Shown here piece by piece: positions 63,795-64,000 of a DNA stretch of 64,000 nucleotides. Positions within the stretch are counted from its first letter, which is position 1, and the number at the start of each line of letters is the position of its first letter. A program made the position numbers and the translations under genes. The stretch comes from Azorinus chamasolen (taxonomy: Eukaryota; Mollusca; Bivalvia; Cardiida; Solecurtidae), in the NCBI GenBank assembly GCA_963576725.1, contig OY755241.1, positions 3,290,062 to 3,354,061 on the forward strand. Reading direction: 5' to 3'. The notes below the pieces were generated by a model, which made no database searches, was not told the DNA's origin, and worked only from the letters and a program-made list of their open reading frames with translations.

Positions 63795-64000
63795 CCTCCA
63801 TGAATATTCATGTAAGAAATAATTATCTCATGAATATTCATTAGATTAATGTGTTATAATAGTACACAGACTTAAGAATTTTTGGCCATGGCAGAAAATA
63901 TAAAATCATACATTTGTTATATCATTTAAGCAAACAGAGCAGACCCTGATCAGACGGCTCCTATAGGAGCCGTCTGATCTGGGTCTACTCTGTCTGCAAA
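63795..64000. mobile_element. TTAA MITE, family A, runs off window
   Basis: Begins TCCTCCATGAATATTCATGT; near-perfect palindrome 63,930-64,000 (GCAAACAGAGCAGACCCTGA / GGGTCTACTCTGTCTGC). Confidence 0.75.

Overview
This window looks like repeat-saturated, AT-rich animal nuclear DNA, most likely from a bivalve mollusc. It has no bacterial-style operons and only short open frames. Three things point to a mollusc: introns full of short inverted-repeat transposons, 150-185 bp tandem arrays with G/C-tract hairpin ends (ATGCCCCC...GGGGGCAT), and tRNA-derived SINE tails of the GAGTGAGTGAGT / GTTTTTACGTC type. The species cannot be named from the sequence alone.

Two host genes are supported by splice-site and reading-frame arithmetic. 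(1) On the plus strand, 12,881-31,261, is the 3' part of a C-type-lectin membrane receptor: three lectin-domain exons, a transmembrane exon, and after an 11-kb intron a terminal exon encoding a ~275-residue cytoplasmic tail. The tail has two tandem YIPM motifs (PI3-kinase p85 docking type) and two YxN motifs (Grb2 type). All exon junction phases agree. (2) On the minus strand, 63,169-56,336, is the 3' part of a TRAF-family adaptor: two TRAF zinc-finger exons and a terminal exon with coiled coil plus MATH/TRAF-C domain. A nearly identical partial copy of the terminal exon lies at 54,883-55,581, made by a ~1.4-kb tandem duplication. The signal-peptide exon of gene 1 and the RING exon of gene 2 were not seen and may lie outside the window.

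The rest is mobile DNA. 1-2.6 kb: two copies of an ~840-bp LTR-like sequence, one followed by a primer-binding-site-like motif. 4.58-7.08 kb: a complete non-autonomous LTR element (531-bp LTRs, 4-bp target duplication) carrying a tRNA-derived segment. 8.9-12.8 kb: tandem repeats, including a 2.5-kb minisatellite. 9.7-19.1 kb: many TTAA-flanked MITEs, one split by a LINE. 20.5-25.6 kb: a large inverted-repeat element containing a fold-back element and a hAT-like element. 25.6-30.4 kb: two tandem-array elements. 32.4-32.8 kb: a miniature LTR element with a tRNA-Thr-like cloverleaf in its LTR, nested in a MITE. 34.1-36.2 kb: a further tandem array. 38-41.8 kb: minisatellites. 43.9-50.5 kb: a broken Helentron-type Helitron (Ulp1-like protease, DUF6570, HUH Rep, PIF1 helicase, endonuclease). 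50.5-53.4 kb: more arrays. 58-64 kb: MITEs and fold-back palindromes between the TRAF exons.

The most notable items are the lectin receptor tail, the 7 x 65-bp expansion of its transmembrane exon including the splice donor, and the tRNA-in-LTR miniature retroelement with an identifiable empty site.
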